From Saccharopolyspora erythraea NRRL 2338 (GTDB taxonomy: Bacteria > Actinomycetota > Actinomycetes > Mycobacteriales > Pseudonocardiaceae), in contig NC_009142.1 in assembly GCF_000062885.1 (NCBI RefSeq), positions 5,507,584 to 5,571,583 on the forward strand: a DNA stretch of 64,000 nucleotides. Reading direction: 5' to 3'. Positions within the stretch are counted from its first letter, which is position 1, and every line of letters begins with the position of its first letter. Of the stretch, positions 54,082 through 62,968 are shown piece after piece. The position numbers and the translations under genes are program-made. The notes under the pieces were generated by a model. The model was not told the DNA's origin. It made no database searches and saw nothing but the letters and a program-made list of their open reading frames with translations.

Positions 54082-54312
54082 TTACCGCGAGCGCCCGAGA
54101 TTTCCGGCGCTCGGGTTGTCGCTCTCGCTGTCTGCGGCTCGGTGATGGGGGCCGGTGCACTCACCGCACAGCGAGCGTGCCACGCAGGTGTGCCCGGTGC
54201 CGGTCACCGCCAGTGCACGCTGCGCAGTGGGCTTGCCACAGCGCAGACATGGTTCGGTGTGGTCGGCGACGTGAGTGGTGACCAGGCGTGAGCGGGCCGC
54301 GGTGTCAGTCAT
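54082..54312 (-). CDS. Small zinc-ribbon-like protein
   Basis: The 76-residue protein has two Cys pairs, EPCLRCGKPTAQ and SLCGECTG, about 25 residues apart, forming a probable zinc ribbon. Its start codon overlaps the stop of the upstream STAS gene by eight bases (ATGACTGA), so translation is coupled. It may be a partner or modulator of the anti-anti-sigma protein, but that is only suggested by the coupling. Confidence 0.6.
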   Translation of the reverse strand: MTDTAARSRLVTTHVADHTEPCLRCGKPTAQRALAVTGTGHTCVARSLCGECTGPHHRAADSESDNPSAGNLGRSR

Positions 54313-54733
54313 GACTCCCACCCCTCGCAGGGTCGGGAGCGTCGTCCAGGGCCGTCTCCACGCTGGAATGCTGGGCCAGGTGTGCCAGCCCGGCCACCCG
54401 CAGGGCGCGCAGGACCTCTGGGTGGTCGGCCACCAAGTACAGGCGCTGGCCGTGAGTACTGGCGTGCAGGTGGGCCTGGCCGAGCACGTCCAGGCCCGGG
54501 ATCCCGAGGAAGGTGAGGCCCTGCAGGTCCACCACGATCGCCCGTATGGCGGTCAACAGGCGGGACCGCAGGACCTCGGCGAAGCGCGCGACGTTCGTGG
54601 CATCGAGCTGGCCGCGAGCGGTGAGCACAACCGTGTGCGGTCGGTAGTGGTCCACGTGGAGGCTCAACCGGCCGGCCCGCTCGGCCACGTCCAGGGTATC
54701 GATGTCTCCGGCTTGCTCGGGTGAGGTGGTCAT
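54305..54733 (-). CDS. STAS-domain protein (anti-anti-sigma factor-like)
   Basis: The 142-residue protein has a STAS fold: TVVLTARGQLDATNVARFAE, AIVVDLQGLTFLGIPGLDVL and HLHASTHGQRLYLVADHPEV. In typical anti-anti-sigma factors the loop reads DxSGVxFLDSSGL, with a phosphorylated Ser. Here it is FLGIPGLDVL, with Ile-Pro in place of the two serines, so regulation by the usual serine kinase is unlikely. The ATG has a GAGGAG site. It precedes the zinc-ribbon gene with overlap. Confidence 0.8.
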   Translation of the reverse strand: MTTSPEQAGDIDTLDVAERAGRLSLHVDHYRPHTVVLTARGQLDATNVARFAEVLRSRLLTAIRAIVVDLQGLTFLGIPGLDVLGQAHLHASTHGQRLYLVADHPEVLRALRVAGLAHLAQHSSVETALDDAPDPARGGSHD

Positions 54734-54924
54734 GATCTCGTTCTCCTCACTCGCCCACCCCGAGGAGGAACAGCCGAAGCTCTGAGCTCGTCCGGGGTCC
54801 GATCCCGGTCACCCGGTGGGAGCAGAACAGTCGGCACCGCACCTCGCTCGGCGTGGTGATCCGTGGCTGCTTGCTCAACCAACCACCACTCTAACGCCGT
54901 ACACCCCAGCACACCGCAGCGCAC
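54730..54924 (-). CDS. Possible small protein upstream of the STAS gene
   Basis: A 64-residue frame from a GTG at 54924 reads VRCGVLGCTALEWWLVEQAA, then TDHHAERGAVPTVLLPPGDR, and stops so that its TGA overlaps the STAS ATG (ATGA). Coupled overlaps favour a real gene, but the start and family are unclear. Confidence 0.35.
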   Translation of the reverse strand: MRCGVLGCTALEWWLVEQAATDHHAERGAVPTVLLPPGDRDRTPDELRASAVPPRGGRVRRTRS

Positions 54925-55128
54925 ACGCTTGCGCACGGCGATCTCACACGGGCGTCCCGAGTCGGGCGTGGTGCTCTGGGGTGGTTCAGGACCGGCCGTG
55001 TCCGGGAAAGCCAGAGTGGGTGTCTTCCGCGTCCGGACGCGGAGGAGACCAAGGCCCCGCCGGTTCGGCTCTGAGCTGGCGGGGCCGCTTGCAGGGCGAT
55101 TGGAGTCCTGGACTGGGCCTGGGGTCAC

Positions 55129-55437
55129 GGGTAGGGGCGGAAGACGATCGAGGACTCATTCGAGGCCGGTGTCCGTGCCTAGCCCCATCCAGGACGCTCA
55201 GGTGCTTCCACATCCGCGACCTCGGCGGGATCACCCTGCACCGGCTCGGCTCCCGTCGCGAGGCGTGCAGCGTGTCCCGACGCGGGCAAGCTGCTGACCG
55301 GCTCGCTGCGGGCGACCTGTTCTTCGCCCACGAAGGCACCGTGCGACGGCGTCACCACGAGCAGCAGAGCCTGTCGCTGGCGACCAACGCCATCTTGACA
55401 CCGGGCCGCAGGCGATCTCGCGATGACGCCCCTGCGC
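55129..55437. other. Intergenic stretch without a supported gene
   Basis: This space lies between the upstream end of the STAS operon and the end of the cytochrome oxidase subunit gene. I see no reliable frame, RNA or repeat. Confidence 0.35.
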
Positions 55438-56043
55438 TCAAGGAATCAGGTAGATCATCGCGAAGAGGCCGATCCAGACTATGTCCACGAAGTGCCAGTA
55501 GTAGGACACGACTATCGCGGCAATGGCCTGCGCTGGGGAGAACTTGCTCAGCAGTGTCCGCACGAGCAGGAACACGAAGGCGACCAGGCCACCGATGACG
55601 TGCAGACCGTGGAAGCCCGTGGTCATGTAGAAGACGGTCCCGAAAGCCGACGAGGCGATCGTCGTCGCGTGCCCGTAGATCAACGAGTAGTACTCGCCTG
55701 CCTGGCCCAGCACGAACACCGTCCCCATGATCAACGTGAGGACGTACCACCGTCTCAACCCGTAGACATCTCCGCGCTCGGCGGCGAACACCCCGTACTG
55801 GCAGGCAAACGACGAGCTCACCAAGATCACTGTGAAGGGGACCGCGTAGGGGAGGTTCAGCTCCGAGGGCGGCGGTGGCCACGGCCCCGCGGTCTGGGCC
55901 TTGACGCTGAGGAACATGCCGAACAGGCCCGCGAAGAACATCAGTTCGCTCGCCAGCCACACGATGGTGCCCACACTGACCATGTTCGGACGGTTCAGCG
56001 AATGCACCCTGGGACCCATCGGAGCTGATGGCACCGCAGACAT
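55438..56043 (-). CDS. ctaE: Cytochrome c oxidase subunit III
   Basis: The 201-residue membrane protein has five hydrophobic helices and the subunit III signatures [53 protein letters not shown] and [20 protein letters not shown]. It stabilises the proton-pumping core of the aa3 oxidase. In most actinobacteria ctaE is followed by qcrC, qcrA and qcrB; here no other respiratory gene is next to it on either side. It may be a second, orphan copy. The start is an ATG at 56043. Confidence 0.93.
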   Translation of the reverse strand: MSAVPSAPMGPRVHSLNRPNMVSVGTIVWLASELMFFAGLFGMFLSVKAQTAGPWPPPPSELNLPYAVPFTVILVSSSFACQYGVFAAERGDVYGLRRWYVLTLIMGTVFVLGQAGEYYSLIYGHATTIASSAFGTVFYMTTGFHGLHVIGGLVAFVFLLVRTLLSKFSPAQAIAAIVVSYYWHFVDIVWIGLFAMIYLIP

Positions 56044-56231
56044 GCGGCAAGTATGCGACCGGTACGGCGAACAGGAGCCTCGAGCACCCGTGGGCACGGA
56101 GCGGGTTGTCGGGCACGTCCAGGCGTGAGCGAGAAGCCCCCATGGCAGTCACGCGCCACGTTGTCAACGGCGGGCGAATGTGGACCCGGCTGGGGCGGCT
56201 GAAATTGGACCCACCTCTGGGTTGTTGATGT

Positions 56232-57034
56232 TTAGTCGTTGGTGTTGGTGGCCGCGGGCACGCGGCCGAGGTCTTGGCGGTCTTTGAGGCGGTAGCTGTC
56301 TCCTTTCAGTGAGATGACTTCGGCGTGGTGGACGAGGCGGTCGATCATGGCGGCGGCGACGACGTCGTCGCCGAAGACCTCGCCCCAGCGGCCGAAGGGT
56401 TTGTTGCTGGTGACGATGAGGCTGGCTCTCTCGTAGCGGGAGGAGACCAGCTGGAAGAACAGGTTCGCGGCTTCGGCTTCGAACGGGATGTAGCCGACCT
56501 CGCGATGATCAGTAGCGGGATCCGGCCGAGTTTGACCAGTTCCTGCTGGAGTCGTCCGGCGTGGCTGGCCTCGGCGAGCCGGGCTACCCACCCGGCGGCG
56601 GTGGCAAACGAGACGCGGTGTCCGGCCTGGCAGGCCCGGATCCCGAGTCCGATCGACAGGTGGGTCTTGCCGGTGCCGGGAGGCCCGAGGAAGACCACGT
56701 TTTCCTTGCCCGCGATGAAGTCCAGTGTTCCGAGATGTGTGATCGTGTCGCGTTTGAGGGAGCGTTGGTGATCGAAATCGAACTCCTCCAGCGACTTCCT
56801 GCTCGGGAACCGGGCGGTGCGGATGCGGCCCTCGCCGCCGTGGGACTCGCGGGCGGCGACCTCGCGTTGCAGGCAGGCGGCCAGGAACTCCTCGTGGGAC
56901 CAGTCCTCGGCCCGGGCCCGTTCGGCCAGCCGTTCGACCGCTGCGGCCAGCGACGGTGCCTTCAACGCCCGGGCGAGGTAGGCGATCTCGGCAGCCACGT
57001 TGCGACTACTGGTGGTGGGTTTGCCGGGCATCAC
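56232..57034 (-). pseudogene. istB: IS21 helper ATPase gene (istB), frameshifted
   Basis: From the ATG at 57034 the frame reads AAEIAYLARALKAPSLAAAV, NVVFLGPPGTGKTHLSIGLG (Walker A) and LGRIPLLII. One base appears to be missing in what should be LLIIDEVGYIPFEAEAANLF (Walker B), and the second frame continues QLVSSRYERASLIVTSNKPF to the end. The IstB ATPase would assist IstA in target capture. The break may be a mutation or a sequence error. Confidence 0.85.
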
Positions 57035-57880
57035 GCCACCCCCTGGTCATCGGTGGTGTCGGTGTCGAGGCCGAGTGCGCGGTCGTAGTCGGCGAGCTCG
57101 CGGTGCTCGACGGGTGTGTCGACCGGGCGCAGGCTGGCCCGGCGGGCTTGCTGGCGCAGCCTGGCTGCGGCGGTGGCGTGGTCGGGGTCGGTGATGCTCT
57201 GGTGCGCCGCCCAGCACCGCTGATGCCGGGCGACCAGGCCGCCACCTTGGCAGGACACTTCCACGTGCTCTAGATCGCCGGTGATCTCGACGCGGTGACC
57301 GATCGCCGACGGGTGCACCGAGTAGTCGTTGGCGCCCAACCGCACGTAGTGATCACGCGGCAGCCGGATACTCGCGCGCCATCCGGTCACTGGGGCCACC
57401 GGCGGCAAGGCCAGCATGGCTTGCCGGTCGTGCTCCCACCGGTCGGCCGGCCGACACCCGAGGATGCGGTGGTGACGTTGGTTGGCCCGAACCAGCCAGT
57501 CGGCCAGCTGGGTGTTGAAATCAGCCGGTGAGGTGAACCGGCGGCCGGGCAGAAACGAGGTCTCCAGATAGCCGTTGGCCCGTTCCACCAGCCCTTTGGC
57601 CTCCGGGTCACCGAGGCGGCATTGGATCACCGCGATCCCGAGCGTCCCGCGGAAGGCGTTCATCGCTTCGGTCAGCACCGGCCGACCGGCCTTGCGGAAC
57701 CCGACCGCGGACTCGTTGTCCCACACCAGCGTCTTGGGCACCCGCCCCCAGCCCGACAGCAGCGCCCAGTGCCCGGCCAGCAGATCCGGGCCTTGGCGGG
57801 ACGGGAGCATGCGCGCGGTGATCACACGGGAATACCCCGCATACCGGCGCGGGTTCCGGCGGAAGCGCCTTGACCTCGAC
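57031..57880 (-). pseudogene. istA: IS21 transposase (istA), 5'-truncated
   Basis: The minus strand encodes the C-terminal two-thirds of IstA: RYAGYSRVITARMLPSRQ, LVWDNESAVGFRKAGRPV (second catalytic Asp), CRLGDPEAKGLVERANGYLE (catalytic Glu) and the C-terminal SVHPSAIGHRVEITGDLEHV. The N-terminal helix-turn-helix and first Asp are missing beyond about 57880. It overlaps istB by four bases as usual. Confidence 0.85.
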
Positions 57881-57938
57881 CTTGCTTGAGCTTTTACGGT
57901 GGCGCCAAGTTCGATCGAATCTGGGATGTGGTGTGACG

Positions 57939-58907
57939 ATGCGCGTGATCCGGGTGCGTGAGTTCGGTGGGCCCGAGGTGCTGGTGCCCGAGGAAGTTCC
58001 CGATCCGGTCGCTGGTCCGGGGCAGGTCGTGGTGGGGTTGGCCGTCGCTGATGTCATCTACCTCGACACGTTGTTGCGTGGTGGGTGGGGTGGAGAGTTC
58101 TTTCCCACCGAGCTTCCGTATGTGCCTGGCGGAGGTGGTGCGGGCCGGGTGCTGTCTGTGGGCGAGGGGGTCGATCCGGCCTGGGTCGGGCGCCACGTCC
58201 TCGTCCGGGGGTCCGGTGGGTACGCGGAGCGTGTCGTCGCCGGCATGGAGGAAGTCGTGGAGGTGCCCGACGGGGTGGACTCCACTCAGGCGGCGGCCAT
58301 GCTGCACGACGGGGTCACGGCTCTGAAGCTCGCGCGGGAGGGAAAGATCGCCACGGGCGAGTGGGTGCTGGTCGCGGCGGCGACCGGTGGCGCGGGCTCG
58401 CTGCTGGTGCAACTGGCGCGCAACGCCGGCGCGCGGGTGGTCGCGGCAGCGCGAGGCGAGCGCAAGCTGGCGCTGGCTCGCGAGTTGGGCGCGGAGGTCG
58501 TGGTCGACTACTCGGAAGACGGTTGGCAGCACCGGGTCCGCGACGCTGTGGGCGGCGCGGGGGTCGACCTGGCATTCGACGGCGCGGGAGGAGAACTCGG
58601 CAAGGCGGTGTTCGACACGGTGGCCGAGGGCGGACGGTTCGTCACCTACGGCACCTCCAACGGCGGGTTCGCCGACATCGATGCGCGGGTGGCCGAGCAG
58701 CGTCAGGTCACGGTCACCAACTCCTTGGAAGCCGGTCCCCCCGACCAGACCACCGTGCGAGAACTGCTCACCGAGGCGCTCACGCTGACCGCCGAGCGTC
58801 GAATCCGCGCGGTCATCGGCGCGACCTACCCACTGGCACGAGCCAGGGATGCCCACACATCACTTGCCGAACGCGCCACGCTCGGCAAGTCGCTCCTCCT
58901 CGTCTGA
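57939..58907 (+). CDS. Zinc-binding dehydrogenase / NADPH:quinone oxidoreductase-like
   Basis: This 322-residue medium-chain reductase has the MDR fold: MRVIRVREFGGPEVLVPEEV at the start, TELPYVPGGGGAGRVLSVGE, WVLVAAATGGAGSLLVQLAR (the NADPH-binding AAxGGxG motif), and VFDTVAEGGRFVTYGTSNGG. It lacks the catalytic zinc Cys/His pattern, so it belongs to the quinone oxidoreductase branch that reduces quinones or enones with NADPH. The gene stands alone next to the truncated IS21. Confidence 0.88.
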   Translation: MRVIRVREFGGPEVLVPEEVPDPVAGPGQVVVGLAVADVIYLDTLLRGGWGGEFFPTELPYVPGGGGAGRVLSVGEGVDPAWVGRHVLVRGSGGYAERVVAGMEEVVEVPDGVDSTQAAAMLHDGVTALKLAREGKIATGEWVLVAAATGGAGSLLVQLARNAGARVVAAARGERKLALARELGAEVVVDYSEDGWQHRVRDAVGGAGVDLAFDGAGGELGKAVFDTVAEGGRFVTYGTSNGGFADIDARVAEQRQVTVTNSLEAGPPDQTTVRELLTEALTLTAERRIRAVIGATYPLARARDAHTSLAERATLGKSLLLV

Positions 58908-59047
58908 GCGCGTCGCCCCGCACAGCCAGCCGCAGATCCACCATCACCGGCACGGTCGGGTCCCGCTCCACGCGGATGCTCTCCCGTGCCGGATCGGAAC
59001 GACCCGACCCCGCGCTGCGTAGACAGCGGGCCTGCATCCGACTTGGC

Positions 59048-59118
59048 TACGGCGTCGAGAGCAGGCTGGTGTCGATCGTCGCGACGACGGGCAGGTGGTC
59101 CGCCGGTGGCGTCGTCAA
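59048..59118 (-). pseudogene. Tail of an endonuclease/exonuclease/phosphatase family gene
   Basis: A short minus-strand run TPPADHLPVVATIDTSLL just before a stop carries the DHLPVVA motif that ends the endonuclease/exonuclease/phosphatase fold. Nothing else of such a gene was found. The reading is tentative. Confidence 0.3.
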
Positions 59119-59132
59119 TGTTTCAGCGGCAC

Positions 59133-59163
59133 CGGCCCGCCTCCCAACGGGGGGCGGGCCGGA
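59133..59163. terminator. GC-rich hairpin
   Basis: CCGGCCCGCC and GGCGGGCCGG form a perfect 10-base stem with an 11-base loop. It lies 34 bases beyond the stop of the AraC-GyrI gene and so may end its transcription, or that of the facing quinone-oxidoreductase-like gene. Confidence 0.6.
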
Positions 59164-59196
59164 GCCTTGATGCTGTTGAGCTTTCCGCTGGGTCCG

Positions 59197-60066
59197 TCAC
59201 GCCGGTTCGATGGGCAGCCACAGCTCGCAGGTCGCGGTGCTGAAGTCATCCGCGCGGTCGAGGACCGCAACGATCGAGGGCCCCGGCCGCAGACGCCACG
59301 GGTTGGAGGGAAACCACTCGGTCGCGGTCGCAGCCCAGGCCTCCTGTAGGGTCTGAGGATGCGGTCCGGCGGTGTGGAAGACCGCCCACCTACCGGCCGG
59401 CACCTCGATCGCGTCGAGGTCCCCGGGGGCCGGGGTGGCCTGGGAGACAGCGACCCCGTGCAGGTAGGTCAGTTCGCTGCCCTCGGTGCCGTCGGGGTCG
59501 AGGTCGTCGCAGACTTGCAGCAGGCCGCCCGGCTCGGTGTCCCCGAGGGCCTTCAGCCGCGCATGTTCCTCCTGCGCCAGTGCGGCGATGTGCCGTTGGA
59601 TGTGCGGGTTTATGCCCCGGTGGATCAGCGGAACCCGGGCTGCGTGTCCGACGAGCCGGAAGGCGGGGCGCTCGACGATGCGGGTGTCCATGGGAATGCT
59701 CCCTTCGACGGTCAGGCGGAACCTGATCTGCGGTTGTGTGCGAAGGGGGCCTCCGTCCCGGCGGACGTCGCTGGGGCGGGCGCCGTGGACTGCCCGGAAC
59801 GCCCGCCCGAACGCCTCCGTCGAACCGTATCCGTACCGGACGGCGATGCTGAGCAGATCGTCCTCGTCCCGGACGAGGTCGGCGGCGGCGACGGTCATGC
59901 GGCGTCGGCGCACGTATTCCGACAACGGCATGCCGGCCAACGACGAGAACATCCGGCGCAGGTGGTACTCGGTCGTGCCGAGCGACCTGGCGGCTGCGTC
60001 GACGTCGAACTCCTCTGCGAGATGTTCCTCGACAAGATCAACGAGCCGGTTCAGCGCCGAGATCAT
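59197..60066 (-). CDS. AraC family regulator with GyrI-like effector domain
   Basis: The product is 289 residues long. The N-terminal AraC helix-turn-helix pair is at residues 1-105 (FDVDAAARSLGTTEYHLRRM, SIAVRYGYGSTEAFGRAFRA, ARPSDVRR). A GyrI/BmrR-like small-molecule-binding domain follows (MDTRIVERPAFRLVGHAARV, ELTYLHGVAVSQATPAPGDL, IEVPAGRWAVFHTAGPHPQT). Members sense drugs or metabolites and activate efflux or detoxification genes. The ATG at 60066 with AGGGAG nearby is preferred over the longer frame to 60243. No obvious target gene is adjacent. Confidence 0.9.
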   Translation of the reverse strand: MISALNRLVDLVEEHLAEEFDVDAAARSLGTTEYHLRRMFSSLAGMPLSEYVRRRRMTVAAADLVRDEDDLLSIAVRYGYGSTEAFGRAFRAVHGARPSDVRRDGGPLRTQPQIRFRLTVEGSIPMDTRIVERPAFRLVGHAARVPLIHRGINPHIQRHIAALAQEEHARLKALGDTEPGGLLQVCDDLDPDGTEGSELTYLHGVAVSQATPAPGDLDAIEVPAGRWAVFHTAGPHPQTLQEAWAATATEWFPSNPWRLRPGPSIVAVLDRADDFSTATCELWLPIEPA

Positions 60067-60437
60067 CAGGGCTCCCTTCGACATCAACCCTGGCCGAAGC
60101 CAGCCCTGCCGTGCCCGACCATTGCGGTCCGATCCGATCATCCGATCCCGCCGTTGGACTGACGCGCGCTGATGGCCGCCGACGACCTTCGTCGACTGAG
60201 TACCAGCGGCGATCGCCAAGGCACGCGAGATCGCCGGAAACAATCGTCACGATCGCCAGCGACAACGTCACCCACCAGGCACTCGATCTCGGCCTGGGGG
60301 ACGAGGTATGCGCCAGCCTCGTCCCGGCGCTGTTCGGCGAGGGCGATCGTGGTGTCCCGCTCGTAGCCTGATGAGAATCCGCGAGTTGTCAGGCATCGGT
60401 CGCGCGGTTGCCCGTGCACGGCAGGCCCGGCATCGCA
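60067..60437. other. Intergenic stretch without a supported gene
   Basis: The 371-base space upstream of the AraC-GyrI gene contains its promoter and some open frames with no family match. No RNA, repeat or remnant recognised. Confidence 0.35.
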
Positions 60438-60950
60438 CTACCGTCCGGACGGGCGCAACGCGATCGCGATCGCGAGCGCAGCGGCAGCGCCGATCGAGCC
60501 GAGCGCTCGCAGGTGGTTCCACCAGAGCCACTGAGTGGAAAGGTCACCCCATCTCGCGACCGCGCCGCTGCTGAACGGGGTGAGCGCATCGATCGCGTCG
60601 TTGATCGGAACGCTGCACACCCCGGTGATCACGATCGCCGCGAGCAGATAGACCACGGCACCGCCGAGCATCCACCAGCCCGAAGCCGTGCTCCACCTCA
60701 TGAATCCTCGGATGATCACCACCACGCACAGCATGGCGGTACCGAGCAGCACCAACATGAACGGCGCGGTGACCGCGGCGCGATTGAACGCCTGCATGGC
60801 AGGGATCGCCACAGCGGCCGGTAGTTCATGCAAACCGGGCATGATGACGGCGGAGAACGCGAAGAACACCCCCGCGTTGACGCCGGCGCCCACGCCGGCA
60901 ACCACCGTCATCCAACGACCCAGCTCACCCATCCCGTGCTCTGGTTGCAT
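60438..60950 (-). CDS. DUF1772 (anthrone oxygenase-like) membrane protein
   Basis: The 170-residue membrane protein has four hydrophobic segments: WMTVVAGVGAGVNAGVFFAF then SAVIMPGLHELP, APFMLVLLGTAMLCVVVIIR, MLGGAVVYLLAAIVITGVCS, and RALGSIGAAAALAIAIALRP. VPINDAIDAL and WNHLRALGS are the conserved DUF1772 motifs. The fold is shared with anthrone oxygenases of polyketide pathways, but the cellular role of most members is unknown. The ATG at 60950 is chosen for its GGGG-rich upstream site; an ATG 18 bases further in is possible. Confidence 0.8.
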   Translation of the reverse strand: MQPEHGMGELGRWMTVVAGVGAGVNAGVFFAFSAVIMPGLHELPAAVAIPAMQAFNRAAVTAPFMLVLLGTAMLCVVVIIRGFMRWSTASGWWMLGGAVVYLLAAIVITGVCSVPINDAIDALTPFSSGAVARWGDLSTQWLWWNHLRALGSIGAAAALAIAIALRPSGR

Positions 60951-61384
60951 GAACAGCACCCCGACACTGTCACGGCCCAGTACCGTCGGCCCCACCGGGC
61001 CGATGTTCTCAGAGGCAAGAGCGTTGGTGCTCATCATCGCAGTGCCCACGGCAGGCTGCCGCACGACGCCACGACTGATCTGCCCGAACGAGTTTCCGGC
61101 ACGGCCGGGACACCCAGATCGCTCATGCTGCAACGCCCGCACGCCGTCGTCGAACTGTTCGGCCCCGGGGGTCGCTGCGCTACGACACCGCCGACATCGA
61201 CCACCAGCAGTGCTGGCCCGTGCTGCGCCGGCAGTCCGCCTCGGCAGTCCGCAGCGGCAGGTCCGCGAGCCTCAACGCGCCGGGCTGCGGTTGCAGGAGT
61301 TGCTCGAACTCGCCACGGCAGGGTGGTCGTGACCCGGCGCAATCGCTGAGCGATTCCCGCCGTTGCGGCCCACGCAGCGGTCCA
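60951..61384. other. Intergenic stretch without a supported gene
   Basis: Between the DUF1772 gene and the kinase gene, frames on both strands give Arg/Pro/Ser-rich translations and no ribosome binding sites. Part of the plus strand near 61170-61330 might be a lost gene, but I could not identify it. Confidence 0.3.
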
Positions 61385-61804
61385 TCAGACACCGATCACA
61401 TCCACTCGGGCGAAGCCTTCCGCTGTCGAGGGCGGGGCCAAGAGCCTGCGAGTCGCCGCCACCGCCTTCTCGGGAACTCGGGCGCGCCCCTGCCGCTCGG
61501 CGTTGCGGGCGAGACACGTCTCCAGCGGCACATCGAAGTACATGGCGCGGACCGGGACGCCGTACTCCCGGGCCAGCTCGACCAGCGGTGCGCGATCGGC
61601 CGTGGACGGGTTCGTGTTGTCGACGACGATGCTGCGTCCTTCCGACAACAGCTCCCGCACCACGCGCTGCTGTCGCTGCTCACGGTGGCGCGCGTTGGGC
61701 CAGTGGTCCTTGCTGACGACCGCATGTGTGCGGGCCAGGTGCCGTTCGACCCGGGTCGTTTTCCCGCACCCCTGCGGTCCGACCATGACGACGAGCTCAG
61801 GCAT
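61385..61804 (-). CDS. P-loop kinase-like protein (polynucleotide kinase type)
   Basis: The 139-residue protein opens with PELVVMVGPQGCGKTTRVER, a Walker A P-loop, then VVSKDHWPNARHREQRQQRV, SIVVDNTNPSTADRAPLVEL (the DNTNP motif of this kinase group) and AMYFDVPLETCLARNAERQG. It matches the AAA_33/zeta-toxin-like group that includes the kinase domain of T4 polynucleotide kinase. The substrate is unknown. A start further upstream is possible, but the ATG at 61804 places the P-loop at the usual distance from the N-terminus. Confidence 0.82.
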   Translation of the reverse strand: MPELVVMVGPQGCGKTTRVERHLARTHAVVSKDHWPNARHREQRQQRVVRELLSEGRSIVVDNTNPSTADRAPLVELAREYGVPVRAMYFDVPLETCLARNAERQGRARVPEKAVAATRRLLAPPSTAEGFARVDVIGV

Positions 61805-61974
61805 CGCGAACCAACCGTGCTCGGCTTCCCTCAGGAGCATTGTCCGCTGGACAGGACCCGTCCGACGAGTCGGCGACTCGGCGAGCGTTGACCGCACGGC
61901 GGCGTTACGTTGGGCGCTGGTCACCTGGGTTCGCCGCGGGCGAGGTCCGCCGCGTAAACCACGTGGAGGAGACG

Positions 61975-62400
61975 GTGGAACTTGACGAGGTGAAGGCGGA
62001 GACCGCGCGCCTGTCGCACTGGGCTCACATCGCCACCGTCGGGCGTGACGGCAAACCCGACGTCGTGCCCGTCTGGCCGGCGTGGCAGGAGGACACGCTG
62101 TGGATCTCGACCGGCAGCAACTCCGTGAAAGTCCGCAACATCGACCACAACCCGAACGTCGCCCTGCACTGGCAGGTCGACGAGAGCGGTGACGGCGTCG
62201 AGATCTGGGGCACGGCGACCGTGCACACCGACATCGACACCAAGCGACGGCTCTGGACCGGTGTGTTCAGCTACAACCTCGACGACTTCGCACCCGGTGG
62301 CCCCGAGTCGCCGGAGGCCTGCTTCGTGGCCGTGCGGCCCGAACGCGCGCTCGCGCTCAAGCACTACGGAATGGCGGGCCGCGCGACCTGGCGGGTATAG
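61975..62400 (+). CDS. Pyridoxamine 5'-phosphate oxidase-fold protein
   Basis: The 141-residue split-barrel flavin/F420-binding-type protein contains ARLSHWAHIATVGRDGKPDV, PVWPAWQEDTLWISTGSNSV, KVRNIDHNPNVALHWQVDE and VAVRPERALALKHYGMAGRA. These are features of the PPOX-fold family common in actinomycetes, where many members are F420-dependent reductases. The GTG at 61975 is preceded by GGAGGAG. It is divergent from the kinase gene. Confidence 0.85.
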   Translation: MELDEVKAETARLSHWAHIATVGRDGKPDVVPVWPAWQEDTLWISTGSNSVKVRNIDHNPNVALHWQVDESGDGVEIWGTATVHTDIDTKRRLWTGVFSYNLDDFAPGGPESPEACFVAVRPERALALKHYGMAGRATWRV

Positions 62401-62533
62401 CCGGTGACGCATGAGGCAGCGGCGCCCTCGAACCCGGCATCCCACCGCCGCGCGAGACCGAAGCTGTCGACCTCATCGAGACATTGCGGTCCAGCGTCGA
62501 GCGCGCCCGAACTCCCCGCGGCGGCAGGTCCCA

Positions 62534-62734
62534 ATGCCCACCACTGACCCCTACCGCGAGCGCCGTGCCCGGCTGCTGGCCCTGCGCGACGAGGTAGCGC
62601 TGGCGCTGGACAACGACCCTGATCCCGAGCACGCCGACCAGCTCCGAAGCCGCCTGCAGGACCTCGACGGCGTACTGCGGCGTCTGAGCGAGCATCTCCG
62701 GGAGCCGGATTCGGTACCGCCCGGATACACCTGA
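62534..62734 (+). CDS. Small helical hypothetical protein
   Basis: The 66-residue acidic/basic protein MPTTDPYRERRARLLALRDE then QLRSRLQDLDGVLRRLSEHL is a predicted coiled coil. The ribosome binding site is weak (GGCAGG). Codon use is good. No family recognised. Confidence 0.5.
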   Translation: MPTTDPYRERRARLLALRDEVALALDNDPDPEHADQLRSRLQDLDGVLRRLSEHLREPDSVPPGYT

Positions 62735-62968
62735 CCGGCCGTCAACCTCCACGATGTCTCGCCACCCGTGCGGGCTGCACCGCGTCGTGCACCTGAACGC
62801 GGGCGGAGGGCGACTGCTGATGCTCACACCTCGGTCGGGAGTGCCCGGCGGGTTGCGGTTGAGCAGGGTCAATCGCACTTGTGCCGCGTCCAGGTACTCC
62901 TGGTGCCCGGCTTGCACCCCCCGTAGCATTGCCGACACCCACTGGCACCAGTCTTTCGAGGGGCAACC

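Larger units (their letters stand above)
56161..57890. mobile_element. Partial IS21-family element
   Basis: An IS21-type end with repeated TGGACCC motifs lies at about 56161-56225. It is followed on the minus strand by istB and then istA, in the usual order. The istA gene lacks its N-terminal third, and no second terminal repeat is seen before the next gene. The element is therefore truncated on the right. Confidence 0.75.
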
